A stretch of DNA of 6,615 nucleotides from Desulfobacteraceae bacterium UBA2230 (GTDB lineage: Bacteria > Desulfobacterota > Desulfobacteria > Desulfobacterales > Desulfosarcinaceae). Where the stretch lies: NCBI GenBank assembly GCA_002348005.1, contig DDYQ01000059.1, positions 1 through 6,615 of the forward strand, given 5' to 3'. Every line of letters begins with the position of its first letter. The first letter of the stretch is position 1. Below, in pieces: positions 1 through 6,615 of this stretch. The translations under genes were made by a program, and so were the position numbers. Under the pieces are notes generated by a model, which saw nothing but the letters and a program-made list of their open reading frames with translations, was not told the origin of the DNA and did not search any database.

Positions 1-87
1 CACCTCACTGGCGGCGGCAGAGGCGAAGGCCGTGCTCAGGCTGGCCAACAGGACGAACAGGGTGTTAAGTGCGGTGATCCGTTTCAT
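1..87 (-). CDS. Secreted protein of unknown function, N-terminal fragment
   Basis: Only the first 29 codons are in the window and the gene continues past the left edge. The ATG at 87-85 is preceded by a clear AAGGAG ribosome binding site about seven bases upstream. The translation begins MKRITALNTLFVLLASLSTA and continues FASAAASEV. It has a short basic start, a hydrophobic core (about residues 5-20) and an AFA or ASA small-residue cleavage site near residues 20-26, so export by the Sec system is likely. The gene starts 19 bases after the stop of the receiver-like gene, on the same strand, so it is probably the third gene of one operon. The mature protein is outside the window, so no function can be given. 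Confidence 0.72.
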   Translation of the reverse strand, partial: MKRITALNTLFVLLASLSTAFASAAASEV

Positions 88-106
88 GGTCGTACTCCTT
101 TCATGG

Positions 107-493
107 TTAGCAATAACAGTGCTTGGGACGTTTCAGGGCGCAGGCAACCACCTGTTTCAGTTCCTCGCGATCTTCGGGCAGCACCGGTTTCAGTAAGTGA
201 TAGAAAATTCCCTCTTTGCGCAGCTTTCGGGTAAGTGGGGGCGAGATATCGCTGGCCACCACCACAATCGCCAGGTTCCGACAGCAGCGTTTCAGCAGTG
301 GTATCAGATCCGAGGCCGGCAGTTCATCAAAACAGCTTCCCAGCAGAATAACCCGTGCAGTCTTCTTGAGAGCGCCCTGTAGCAGGCAGGTGATGCTGGT
401 GCCCACGGTTACCCGATAGCCGGCCTCGGTGCACAGATCAGCCATAATGGCGCGGTTTTCCAGATTCTCGTCCGCAATCATGATCTCATGCAT
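107..493 (-). CDS. Cysteine-rich degenerate response-regulator receiver protein
   Basis: A 128-residue single-domain protein with the size and strand pattern of a CheY-like receiver. The N-terminal strand IMIADEN supplies the acidic pair (D8, E9). A hydrophobic strand RVILLG lies at 47-52, another, AIVVVAS, at 75-81, and the conserved Lys-Pro is present in YHLLKPV (K102, P103). The third strand ends in Gly (G52) where the phosphoacceptor Asp is expected, and the switch Thr/Ser position reads Ala-Ser (80-81). It is therefore probably a pseudo-receiver that cannot accept phosphate in the usual way. Eight cysteines (21, 36, 54, 70, 71, 118, 126, 128) are many for such a small protein, and it ends CYC. 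There is no output domain. The ATG at 493 is preferred for its AGGGGG site six bases upstream. An upstream in-frame ATG at 508 would overlap the preceding stop as ATGA. It is probably co-transcribed with the small membrane protein gene before it. The fold call is from pattern only; partner and role are unknown. Confidence 0.75.
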   Translation of the reverse strand: MHEIMIADENLENRAIMADLCTEAGYRVTVGTSITCLLQGALKKTARVILLGSCFDELPASDLIPLLKRCCRNLAIVVVASDISPPLTRKLRKEGIFYHLLKPVLPEDREELKQVVACALKRPKHCYC

Positions 494-499
494 GGCATA

Positions 500-505
500 C
501 CCCCT
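500..505 (-). promoter_or_regulatory. Ribosome binding site deciding the receiver-like gene start
   Basis: On the minus strand the sequence reads AGGGGG, then TATGCC, then ATG (493-491). The six-base spacing favours translation from 493. The other in-frame ATG at 508-506 lies partly inside this site and overlaps the TGA of the upstream gene, so it has no comparable site of its own but could still be used by translational coupling. Confidence 0.55.
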
Positions 506-741
506 CATACCTTGGGCAGATGGTGGGTTTCGTGGTGACCGCTGAACAGACCTTTGAGCAACGAGGCAAACAAGATCATGGCCGGCACCGCCTGCAGCAT
601 GATGATCATCACCCCGAAACCGATCAGCGACCAGGTCAGCAGACCGCTGCCCTCGCTGGCAAGTCCACTGGTGGCTGCAAAGGCTGCCGATGCGCCGGCC
701 CCAAACAATGCAATAGCTGTTTTTACGATCGTGGTTTTCAT
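505..741 (-). CDS. Small secreted or membrane protein of unknown function
   Basis: A 78-residue protein. The start is the ATG at 741, with AAGGAGG five to six bases upstream. A longer GTG start at 825 would run through the sigma-54-type promoter and is rejected. Residues 1-22 look like a signal peptide (MKTTIVK, hydrophobic core, AFA at 20-22). A Ser/Gly-rich stretch follows, then one long hydrophobic segment (about 34-63, containing LTWSLIGFGVMIIML) that should span the membrane once, or twice as a tight hairpin hinged at Pro53. The C-terminus has a His cluster (HHETHH, 69-74). I do not recognise a family; size and layout recall small pilin-like or membrane accessory proteins, but no motif proves that. 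It is the first gene after the promoter and its TGA nearly abuts the receiver-like gene, so the two are probably translated from one message. Confidence 0.75.
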   Translation of the reverse strand: MKTTIVKTAIALFGAGASAAFAATSGLASEGSGLLTWSLIGFGVMIIMLQAVPAMILFASLLKGLFSGHHETHHLPKV

Positions 742-790
742 GACTTCCTCCTTGACTGCATCCTGTGTTTCAGATGGATGATCAGGATAG

Positions 791-807
791 AGCATAGAGG
801 GTGCCAA
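791..807 (-). promoter_or_regulatory. Sigma-54 (RpoN) type -24/-12 promoter
   Basis: The minus strand reads TTGGCAC CCTCT ATGCT. The -24 element is TGGCAC (806-801), and GG (805-804) is separated by exactly ten bases from GC (793-792), the defining spacing of sigma-54 promoters. The -12 element is ATGC rather than the best TTGC. Transcription would begin near 780, giving a leader of about 40 bases that carries the strong ribosome binding site of the 78-residue gene. This places the three-gene set under an activator-dependent (bEBP, NtrC-type) promoter. The match is by eye. Confidence 0.65.
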
Positions 808-854
808 AACGCTCAGCACGACCAAATAAAATCATAACTATCTGTTTTTACTGC

Positions 855-870
855 AACTCATTTGAGAGTT
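855..870. repeat. Short inverted repeat upstream of the sigma-54-type promoter
   Basis: AACTC (855-859) and GAGTT (866-870) form a 5-base dyad with a six-base centre; the inner CTCA-TT-TGAG (857-866) is an overlapping palindrome. It lies about 50-65 bases upstream of the -24 element. This could be an activator site, but the arms are short enough to arise by chance. Confidence 0.3.
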
Positions 871-920
871 TCAAGGAAGGACAGAGCTAAAGAGCAGGCG
901 GGGTTTGTATGAAAATACTA

Positions 921-940
921 TGCAGTCACCAGGTGCAGCA
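921..940. repeat. Imperfect dyad, possible upstream activator site
   Basis: The plus strand reads TGCAGTCACCAGGTGCAGCA. The core is CACC-A-GGTG, and TGC and GCA at the outer ends extend the symmetry with a one-base slip. It sits about 115-135 bases upstream of the -24 element, in the range where enhancer-binding proteins of sigma-54 systems usually bind. No protein is assigned. Confidence 0.3.
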
Positions 941-989
941 GGCATCAAAACAAGCATAACAGCATGAAATTAGATTGTTTTGCTATTTT

Positions 990-1010
990 ATACAGCTGCC
1001 ACTGCTGTAT
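990..1010 (-). terminator. Stem-loop after the histidine kinase gene, weak terminator candidate
   Basis: ATACAGC (990-996) and GCTGTAT (1004-1010) are perfect 7-base arms around a 7-base loop, beginning about 21 bases after the kinase stop codon. On the transcribed strand the stem is followed by an A-rich run (AAAATAG) and not a T-run, so it is not a classical intrinsic terminator. It may stabilise the 3' end or mark a factor-dependent stop. The remaining 742-989 region shows no gene, only the promoter and dyads listed separately. Confidence 0.35.
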
Positions 1011-1031
1011 GGGGGTTATATGCAGGCGGTG

Positions 1032-3173
1032 TTAGCGCAACGGCAGGTACACCGAGATGGTGGTACCTACCTCCAGCGTCGAATCAAGCGTAATGAAGCC
1101 GCCATGCTGCTGCACGGTGCCGAACACCATCGACAGCCCCAGGCCGGTGCCCTGGCCGATCTCCTTGGTGGTGAAAAAGGGTTCGAAGACTCGATCTATG
1201 GTTGTCTGGTCCATCCCCACACCCGTATCGCTGACTTTCAGTTCCACATAACGGCCGGCCGCGGCTTCGGGCCAGACTCGGGAAGGACCGCTCAATTGAA
1301 CGATATTGGTCGAGACGCTTAGCTGGCCTCCCTTGGGCATGGCATCCACCGCATTGACGAAAAGATTCAGCAGCACCAATTCCATCTGCCCGCGATCGGC
1401 CTCCAGAAATGTGGGTTCGGCGGTGAAATGGCAGCGGGTGATGATGCCTTTGTTGGTGCGCTGCACCACATCGAGGGCTTCCTGCAGCAGCCGTCGGAAA
1501 TTGATGGTGGTGACGACATACTTGCCCTTGCGGGCATAGCCGAGCAATTGGCGGGTCAGGGAGGCCCCGCTTTGGATTTGCTCCTCGATGCGGGCGAGTT
1601 TTTCCTGCAACGGCGCAGCCAGATTGGCCTCCAGGCGCATCAGGGAGATATTGGCCTGCATGCCCATCAGCAGGTTGTTGAAATCATGGGCGATGCCGCC
1701 CGCCAGGGTGCCGATTGCCTCCATTTTCTGGGCTTGAAAAAACTGATGCTGCAGCCCGATCTCTTCAGTGATGTCTTTGGCCATGCCGATGATTCCCGAG
1801 ACCCGGCCCTCGGCATCTGAATTGGCTGCCACACAGGCATTGAACAATCGTTTGCTCCCATCCTGATGAATGAAGTGAAGATTGATTTCGGCGGTCGCCT
1901 CGCGGCCCTCCATCAGGCGCGTGAAGGTATCTACGGGTGCTGGCTTCGACGGATCCGCGACGACGAATCGACGAAAAGGTTGACCGACAACCTGCTGCCG
2001 TTCGTAGCCCAGAATCTTGGTGCAGGCCGGGTTGGTGTAGGTGACCGTGCCCTTATGATCGATGGCGAAGATGATCACCGGCGCATTTTCAGTCAGGGAC
2101 CGAAAACGCGCTTCGCTGACCCGCAAGGCTTCCTCGGCCAGTTTGGCGGCCGTAATATTCTGGAGCAGAATAAGCCGTCCGACCAACCGGTCCATGCACT
2201 GCACACTGGAGCAGCAGACCCGGAACAGGTGCTGCCGATCTTCCAGTTTGAGATCGATAACAGCGTTTTCACAAGAGTCGTGTTGACCTTGCGGTCCGGT
2301 CATTTGCGGCCACCATGGGATCGACTTTTCGGCCCTGGTTCCGATAAGCATGTGCAGCGGCTTGCCGATAATCCGGGCGGCCACAGGATTGAGGTCCACG
2401 ATACGGACTTCATTGTCGACCACGATCACGCCATCCTGCATGCTTTGGAATACCACATCCCGGGCCACCGGTACGATGTCCAGCAATCGGAAACGGATCA
2501 GCCCGAGCATTAAAACCGTACCGCTGACCGAGAATGCAAAGGGCGTCAGGTCCAGATGATTCAGCGGTCCTAGTTCGAGCAGAAAGGCCAGATTGCAGAA
2601 CCAGGGGGTAAGACCGCCGATGAGCAACGCGATCACCTGGTGCCGATAAGGTGCCGGTGAGTCGATGAGGGACTTGGCCAGATAAATGAACCCGGCGATC
2701 ATCAGGATGTAGCTGTAGGCCGCGTGAACCCAGAACCAGGGGCCGAATTCACGGTTGATCAGAAAATGGTTGGGCGTCTCGTACCAGTGCGTGGCATCGA
2801 ACATCCAGTGGTGCATGCCGTTGGTGGCGACAAACAGCAGCGTAAGGGCTGGAAACACCAGCAGCCCGACAAGCTGACGGCCTTTGAGATGCGGCAGACG
2901 GTTGGCATAATGCAAGCCGAAGATGAACCAGGCCACCGGCGCTACCACAATGAAAAGATACTTCAGGCTGTAACTGAAACTTTTGGTCAGCGGGTCGCGC
3001 GAACCCACTTCGAAAGCCGCTATCAGTGACCACAAGGCGACGGAGCCCATCAGCGCGGCGAACGAGCGGGTGCCCAGGGTCGGGCGGTATCTCAGGGCCA
3101 TGATGGTAAGAACCGCTGAAATCGCGGTCGAAACGATCAGCAGCAGCAAATAGGGTTGCAACAGTACCGACAT
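1032..3173 (-). CDS. Membrane PAS sensor histidine kinase with 7TM N-terminal domain
   Basis: A 713-residue kinase, numbered from the ATG at 3173; a GTG two codons earlier (3179) is equally open and neither has a clear ribosome binding site. Residues 1-230 hold seven hydrophobic helices, matching the 7TM histidine-kinase N-terminal domain (HisKA_7TM type). Two PAS domains follow at about 238-343 and 350-468; the second has a typical [14 protein letters not shown] core. The HisKA H-box [13 protein letters not shown] places the phosphorylated His at 496. The ATPase domain has the N-box (N603, N607), G1 DTGVGM (from D649), F-box FEPFFTT and G2 GQGTGLGLS. All catalytic motifs are intact, so it should autophosphorylate at the inner membrane. 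The first PAS has a CC-x4-C cluster (320, 321, 326), which might hold a cofactor or sense redox. There is no fused receiver, and no canonical response regulator is adjacent. GGIAHDFNN kinases often act with NtrC-type or receiver-only partners. The ligand is unknown. Confidence 0.93.
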   Translation of the reverse strand: MSVLLQPYLLLLIVSTAISAVLTIMALRYRPTLGTRSFAALMGSVALWSLIAAFEVGSRDPLTKSFSYSLKYLFIVVAPVAWFIFGLHYANRLPHLKGRQLVGLLVFPALTLLFVATNGMHHWMFDATHWYETPNHFLINREFGPWFWVHAAYSYILMIAGFIYLAKSLIDSPAPYRHQVIALLIGGLTPWFCNLAFLLELGPLNHLDLTPFAFSVSGTVLMLGLIRFRLLDIVPVARDVVFQSMQDGVIVVDNEVRIVDLNPVAARIIGKPLHMLIGTRAEKSIPWWPQMTGPQGQHDSCENAVIDLKLEDRQHLFRVCCSSVQCMDRLVGRLILLQNITAAKLAEEALRVSEARFRSLTENAPVIIFAIDHKGTVTYTNPACTKILGYERQQVVGQPFRRFVVADPSKPAPVDTFTRLMEGREATAEINLHFIHQDGSKRLFNACVAANSDAEGRVSGIIGMAKDITEEIGLQHQFFQAQKMEAIGTLAGGIAHDFNNLLMGMQANISLMRLEANLAAPLQEKLARIEEQIQSGASLTRQLLGYARKGKYVVTTINFRRLLQEALDVVQRTNKGIITRCHFTAEPTFLEADRGQMELVLLNLFVNAVDAMPKGGQLSVSTNIVQLSGPSRVWPEAAAGRYVELKVSDTGVGMDQTTIDRVFEPFFTTKEIGQGTGLGLSMVFGTVQQHGGFITLDSTLEVGTTISVYLPLR

Positions 3174-3251
3174 GCGCACTTTTTCGAATGGGTTCGGGAG
3201 CCTTGAGCGGTTGGATCACGCAAGGTCGCAGTGGTTGTGAATGCCTCCTGC

Positions 3252-3279
3252 CATATATAGAAAATCCGCACTTTGTCAA
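3252..3279 (-). promoter_or_regulatory. Sigma-70 type promoter of the histidine kinase gene
   Basis: A perfect -35 TTGACA (3279-3274) is followed after 16 bases by TATATG (3257-3252) within a TATATAT run; a nearby TATATA register is also possible. The predicted start near 3245 leaves a leader of roughly 70 bases. It lies just downstream of the htpG terminator, so the kinase is an independent transcription unit. An AGGAGG in the leader (about 3249-3244) has no usable in-frame start for the kinase. Confidence 0.6.
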
Positions 3280-3283
3280 ACGC

Positions 3284-3307
3284 AAAAGGCCGCCCGCATG
3301 GACGGCC
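3284..3307 (-). terminator. Intrinsic terminator of htpG
   Basis: On the minus strand GGCCGTCC (3307-3300), the loop ATGC and GGGCGGCC (3295-3288) form an 8-base-pair GC-rich stem with one G-U pair. It is followed at once by TTTT (3287-3284) and, after GCG, by TTT. It starts about 30 bases after the htpG stop codon and ends just before the -35 of the kinase promoter. Confidence 0.8.
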
Positions 3308-3338
3308 GGCACGTGGCGATCGGGCGACGGGAGCCTGG

Positions 3339-5270
3339 CTACGCGAGCGCCTGAGCCATGAATTCGCCCACCCGTTTGGAGAAATGAGAGGGGTTCTCCA
3401 GTCGTCCGCCCTCGGCGATCACCGCCAGATCATAGAGCATTGCGCTGTATTCCTTCAATTTCGGATCGTTGCGGTCGTTTTCGAAAAGCACTTTGATTTT
3501 GTTCATCACCGGGTGGCCGACATTCAGTTCCAATACCCGTTTGACTTCGGGCACTTTCTGACCCGAGGCTTTAAGGATCTTTTCCATGTAGTGGCTCATA
3601 TCCATCTCCGCTCCGGAGAGGCAGGCTACCGAGTCCGTGAGCCGCACCGACGGCTTGACTTCGCGTACGTGGTCTTCCAACTGCCCTTTGATAAAGCCGA
3701 ACAGGGCATTGAAAGATTCCTTCTGCTGCTCATCGACCTTGTCGACTTCGATCTCGCCTTTTTCGGCGCTTTTGAGCGATTTGCCCTGGTACTCGTTCAG
3801 GCTCTGCACGACCCATTCGTCTACCGGGTCGGTCATGAGCAGCACTTCGTAATCCTTCTGCTTCAGCTTTTCCAGATGCGGGCTGTTGAGCAGCGTATTC
3901 AGGTTGTCTCCAGTGATATAGTAGATCTCCTTCTGGTCGGACTTCATGTTTTTGATGTAGTCGTCCAGCGAAACCCAGTTGTCCGCCGTCTTGGTGGTAC
4001 GGTAGCGCGCCAGCGCGGCGATCTTTTCGCGTTTGGCCGTGTCGGTGTAAATACCTTCCTTGAGAACCGGTCCGAATTCTGCGTAGAACTTCTCATACTC
4101 TTCGGTCGCAAGTCCGGCCAGAAGCTCCAGCGTTTTCTTGACCAGATTGTTGCGGATGTTCATCACCAGCCGGTCGTGCTGCAGGATTTCGCGGCTGACA
4201 TTGAGATTCAGATCGGCCGCGTCCACAACACCGCGCACGAAGCGCAGGTATTCGGGCATCAACTCCCGGCAATTGTCCATAATAAAGACTTTTTTGCTAT
4301 AAAGCTGAATGCCGTGCTTGCGTTCGGCATGAAACAGGTCGAAGGGCGCTTTAGAGGGAATGTAAAGCAGGGCGTCGTACTCCGTGGCGCCTTCGAATTT
4401 AAGGTGCAGGCGGGCCAGCGGCGGGTTCCAGTCGTGTGCCAGATGTTTGTAGAACTCCTCATGTTCCTTGTCGCTGACCTGATCTTTGGGTTTGGTCCAG
4501 ATGGCCTTCATGGAGTTGAGCGTTTCCTCTTCAACCACGCGCCGCTTGGTTTCACCGATCGTTTTACCGTCCTTGTCCTTGAGCAGTTCGTTATCAGGGA
4601 TGGGGACCTCTTTTTCCACATCCATGACGATGGGATACGCGACGAAATCGGAATGCTGCCGCACAATGCGCCGAATCTGCCACTGGTCGGTATAGTCGGT
4701 CTCGTCCTTTTCGGTCTTCTTCAGTGCAAGAGTGATGGTGGTGCCGTGCTCGCTGCGCTCGGCCGGTTCGATGGTGTAGCTGCCGTCACCGGTGCTTTCC
4801 CATCGCACGCCCTCATTCCGGGCGGCTCCGGCCGCTCGGGTGACCAGCGTGATGCGCTCGGCCACCATAAAGGCGCTGTAAAATCCCACGCCGAACTGAC
4901 CAATCAGCTCAGGCGTCAGGGCATTGTCGCGCTGGGCCTGCTTGAGCATAGCCATGAACTCGGCCGTGCCGCTCTTGGCAATCGTGCCGATGTTTTCCGT
5001 CACTTCGTCGCGGGTCATGCCGATCCCATTGTCGCTGATTGTAAGGGTCCGGGCGATGCCGTCGGTCTGGATCTTGATCTTGAACTCACCGTCTCCCTCC
5101 AGGATCTCCGGCTCGGTCTGCGCCTTGAAGCGCAGCTTGTCGATGGCATCAGAGGCATTGGAGATCAACTCCCGCAGGAAGATATCCTTGTTGGAGTAAA
5201 GTGAATTGACGATCAGGTTGAGAATCTGCTGGACTTCGGTCTTGAATTGGAGTGTTTGTCTGGATTCCAT
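3339..5270 (-). CDS. htpG: Molecular chaperone HtpG (Hsp90)
   Basis: A complete 643-residue Hsp90, slightly longer than the roughly 620-residue E. coli protein. It is a cytosolic, ATP-driven dimeric chaperone that remodels client proteins late in folding and under stress. The N-terminal GHKL ATPase domain shows the Hsp90 start (KTEVQQILNLIVNSLYSNKD), RELISNASDA with catalytic Glu34 and Mg-binding Asn38, DNGIGM at 80-85 (Asp80 contacts adenine), GTIAKSGT at 95-102 and the lid segment GQFGVGFYSA at 124-133. The middle domain has NVSREILQ with the ATP-contacting Arg360. The C-terminal dimerisation domain is present and there is no MEEVD tail, as expected in bacteria. The ATG at 5270 is chosen because GAGGG lies six bases upstream and the homology begins there; an upstream ATG at 5324 would add an unlike, Arg-rich 18-residue leader. 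It has its own promoter and terminator, so it is probably monocistronic. Everything expected of the family is intact. Confidence 0.98.
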   Translation of the reverse strand: MESRQTLQFKTEVQQILNLIVNSLYSNKDIFLRELISNASDAIDKLRFKAQTEPEILEGDGEFKIKIQTDGIARTLTISDNGIGMTRDEVTENIGTIAKSGTAEFMAMLKQAQRDNALTPELIGQFGVGFYSAFMVAERITLVTRAAGAARNEGVRWESTGDGSYTIEPAERSEHGTTITLALKKTEKDETDYTDQWQIRRIVRQHSDFVAYPIVMDVEKEVPIPDNELLKDKDGKTIGETKRRVVEEETLNSMKAIWTKPKDQVSDKEHEEFYKHLAHDWNPPLARLHLKFEGATEYDALLYIPSKAPFDLFHAERKHGIQLYSKKVFIMDNCRELMPEYLRFVRGVVDAADLNLNVSREILQHDRLVMNIRNNLVKKTLELLAGLATEEYEKFYAEFGPVLKEGIYTDTAKREKIAALARYRTTKTADNWVSLDDYIKNMKSDQKEIYYITGDNLNTLLNSPHLEKLKQKDYEVLLMTDPVDEWVVQSLNEYQGKSLKSAEKGEIEVDKVDEQQKESFNALFGFIKGQLEDHVREVKPSVRLTDSVACLSGAEMDMSHYMEKILKASGQKVPEVKRVLELNVGHPVMNKIKVLFENDRNDPKLKEYSAMLYDLAVIAEGGRLENPSHFSKRVGEFMAQALA

Positions 5271-5297
5271 GGTTTTCCCTCTGCTTTGATCGAATTC

Positions 5298-5310
5298 CCG
5301 CCTGCGGCGG
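5298..5310 (-). other. Short GC hairpin in the htpG leader
   Basis: CCGCC and GGCGG flank a three-base loop, about 17 bases before the GAGGG ribosome binding site of htpG. In the message it could form a small stem in the 5' leader. It does not cover the ribosome binding site, so an RNA-thermometer role is only a guess. Confidence 0.25.
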
Positions 5311-5355
5311 TGGAAGTGGGGCACGCATAAGCCGCTCCGAGCCCTGAAAATCGGC

Positions 5356-5386
5356 TATATAATGGGAATAATGACTGAATTGTCAA
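5356..5386 (-). promoter_or_regulatory. htpG promoter, sigma-70/sigma-32-like
   Basis: The minus strand has TTGACAA (5386-5380) and, 14 bases after the TTGACA hexamer, CCCATTATATA (5366-5356). As a housekeeping promoter it pairs TTGACA with CATTAT at 16 bases, or with TATATA at 19. As a heat-shock (RpoH) promoter it resembles CTTGAA ... CCCCATNT, with the expected C-run and ATT. The leader would be about 80 bases. No CIRCE (HrcA) operator is visible. Confidence 0.6.
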
Positions 5387-5424
5387 CTGCTGCGATCGAA
5401 CCTAATCCATTAAAGGCGCAGCAA

Positions 5425-5441
5425 AGCCGGCATTGCCGGCT
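5425..5441 (-). terminator. Perfect inverted repeat, possible ettA terminator
   Basis: AGCCGGC (5425-5431) and GCCGGCT (5435-5441) are perfect 7-base arms with a three-base loop. On the minus strand the stem is followed by TTGCTGCGCCTTT, an interrupted and poor T-run. It lies about 170 bases beyond the ettA stop and 39 bases before the htpG -35, a sensible place for a terminator, but the weak tail keeps the call tentative. Confidence 0.35.
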
Positions 5442-5611
5442 CCGGCCTGGCGGGTCCAGCGGCAAAGCGGATCAGAAATCGATCTGGACTTGGCACCGTA
5501 TTAGACACGTTCGCCCCGATCGGTATCGGCGCCTCTGGTTTGCAGGTCGCCAAAGTCTTAGAATCCGATTTCGGGCGTGATGCTACCGGTGCGATTCCTT
5601 CCCGAAGACTT
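5442..5611. other. Intergenic stretch after ettA, no gene seen
   Basis: This is part of the 341-base gap between ettA and htpG (5271-5611). I find no supported gene, RNA gene or strong terminator directly after ettA. A plus-strand frame stays open from about 5411 through this stretch and on into the antisense of ettA, but it has no ribosome binding site and no recognisable family. The GC content is similar to that of the coding DNA, so it may be an old gene remnant or a long 3' untranslated region. Confidence 0.5.

Positions 5612-6615
<1,004 letters not shown>

Noticed and set aside
742..825. A longer N-terminus for the small membrane protein, starting at GTG 825
   Set aside because: The extension would contain the sigma-54-type promoter, lacks a ribosome binding site and would bury the signal peptide, whereas ATG 741 has a strong site.
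2749..3312. A 187-codon minus-strand frame overlapping the kinase start
   Set aside because: It overlaps the 7TM coding region in another frame, covers the terminator and promoter between htpG and the kinase, and shows no domain.
3273..5204. A 643-codon open frame on the plus strand opposite htpG
   Set aside because: It is the antisense of a fully conserved Hsp90 gene, has no ribosome binding site or recognisable domain, and its composition (rich in H, F, V, L, Q, D) is what the complement of a biased GC-rich gene gives.
5271..5324. An 18-residue N-terminal extension of HtpG from ATG 5324
   Set aside because: Hsp90 similarity starts at the second ATG (5270), which has GAGGG six bases upstream; the extension is Arg-rich and includes the leader hairpin.
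5487..5510. A plus-strand TTGGCACCGTATTAGAC resembling a sigma-54 promoter
   Set aside because: The -24 element matches, but the -12 position has GA instead of GC, and no plus-strand gene follows.

Overview
The window carries parts or all of six protein genes, every one on the minus strand. They are described here in transcription order, from high to low coordinates. Gene content suggests a Gram-negative bacterium, most like a Desulfobacterota (Deltaproteobacteria) member: a [13 protein letters not shown] PAS sensor kinase, a sigma-54-type promoter, and HtpG and EttA of proteobacterial type in fairly GC-rich DNA. This placement is an inference from style, since no phylogenetic marker gene is present. 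I see no RNA gene, mobile element, CRISPR array or origin.

At the right edge is the 3' two thirds of an ABC-F gene, recognisable as ettA (translation throttle), cut by the window end. A 341-base gap follows. It holds a perfect inverted repeat and a promoter whose -35 is TTGACA and whose -10 region resembles both sigma-70 and sigma-32 elements. This promoter drives a complete, canonical htpG (Hsp90). A good intrinsic terminator (3284-3307) closes htpG. Directly beyond it a second TTGACA promoter starts an unpaired membrane histidine kinase with seven N-terminal membrane helices, two PAS domains, HisKA and HATPase_c, but no receiver and no adjacent canonical response regulator.

After a 290-base gap lies the least ordinary part: a compact three-gene set led by a GG-N10-GC sigma-54-type promoter. 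The set contains a 78-residue secreted or membrane protein, a 128-residue response-regulator-receiver-like protein whose phosphoacceptor Asp is replaced by Gly and which has eight cysteines, and the start of a third gene with a signal peptide that runs off the left edge. I cannot assign these to a known system.

The likely logic is two housekeeping stress and translation genes (ettA, htpG) next to a signalling and envelope module. The kinase is of the class that commonly works with sigma-54-dependent regulators, and the three-gene set has a sigma-54-type promoter. A regulatory link between them is plausible but unproven, because no NtrC-type activator lies in the window.
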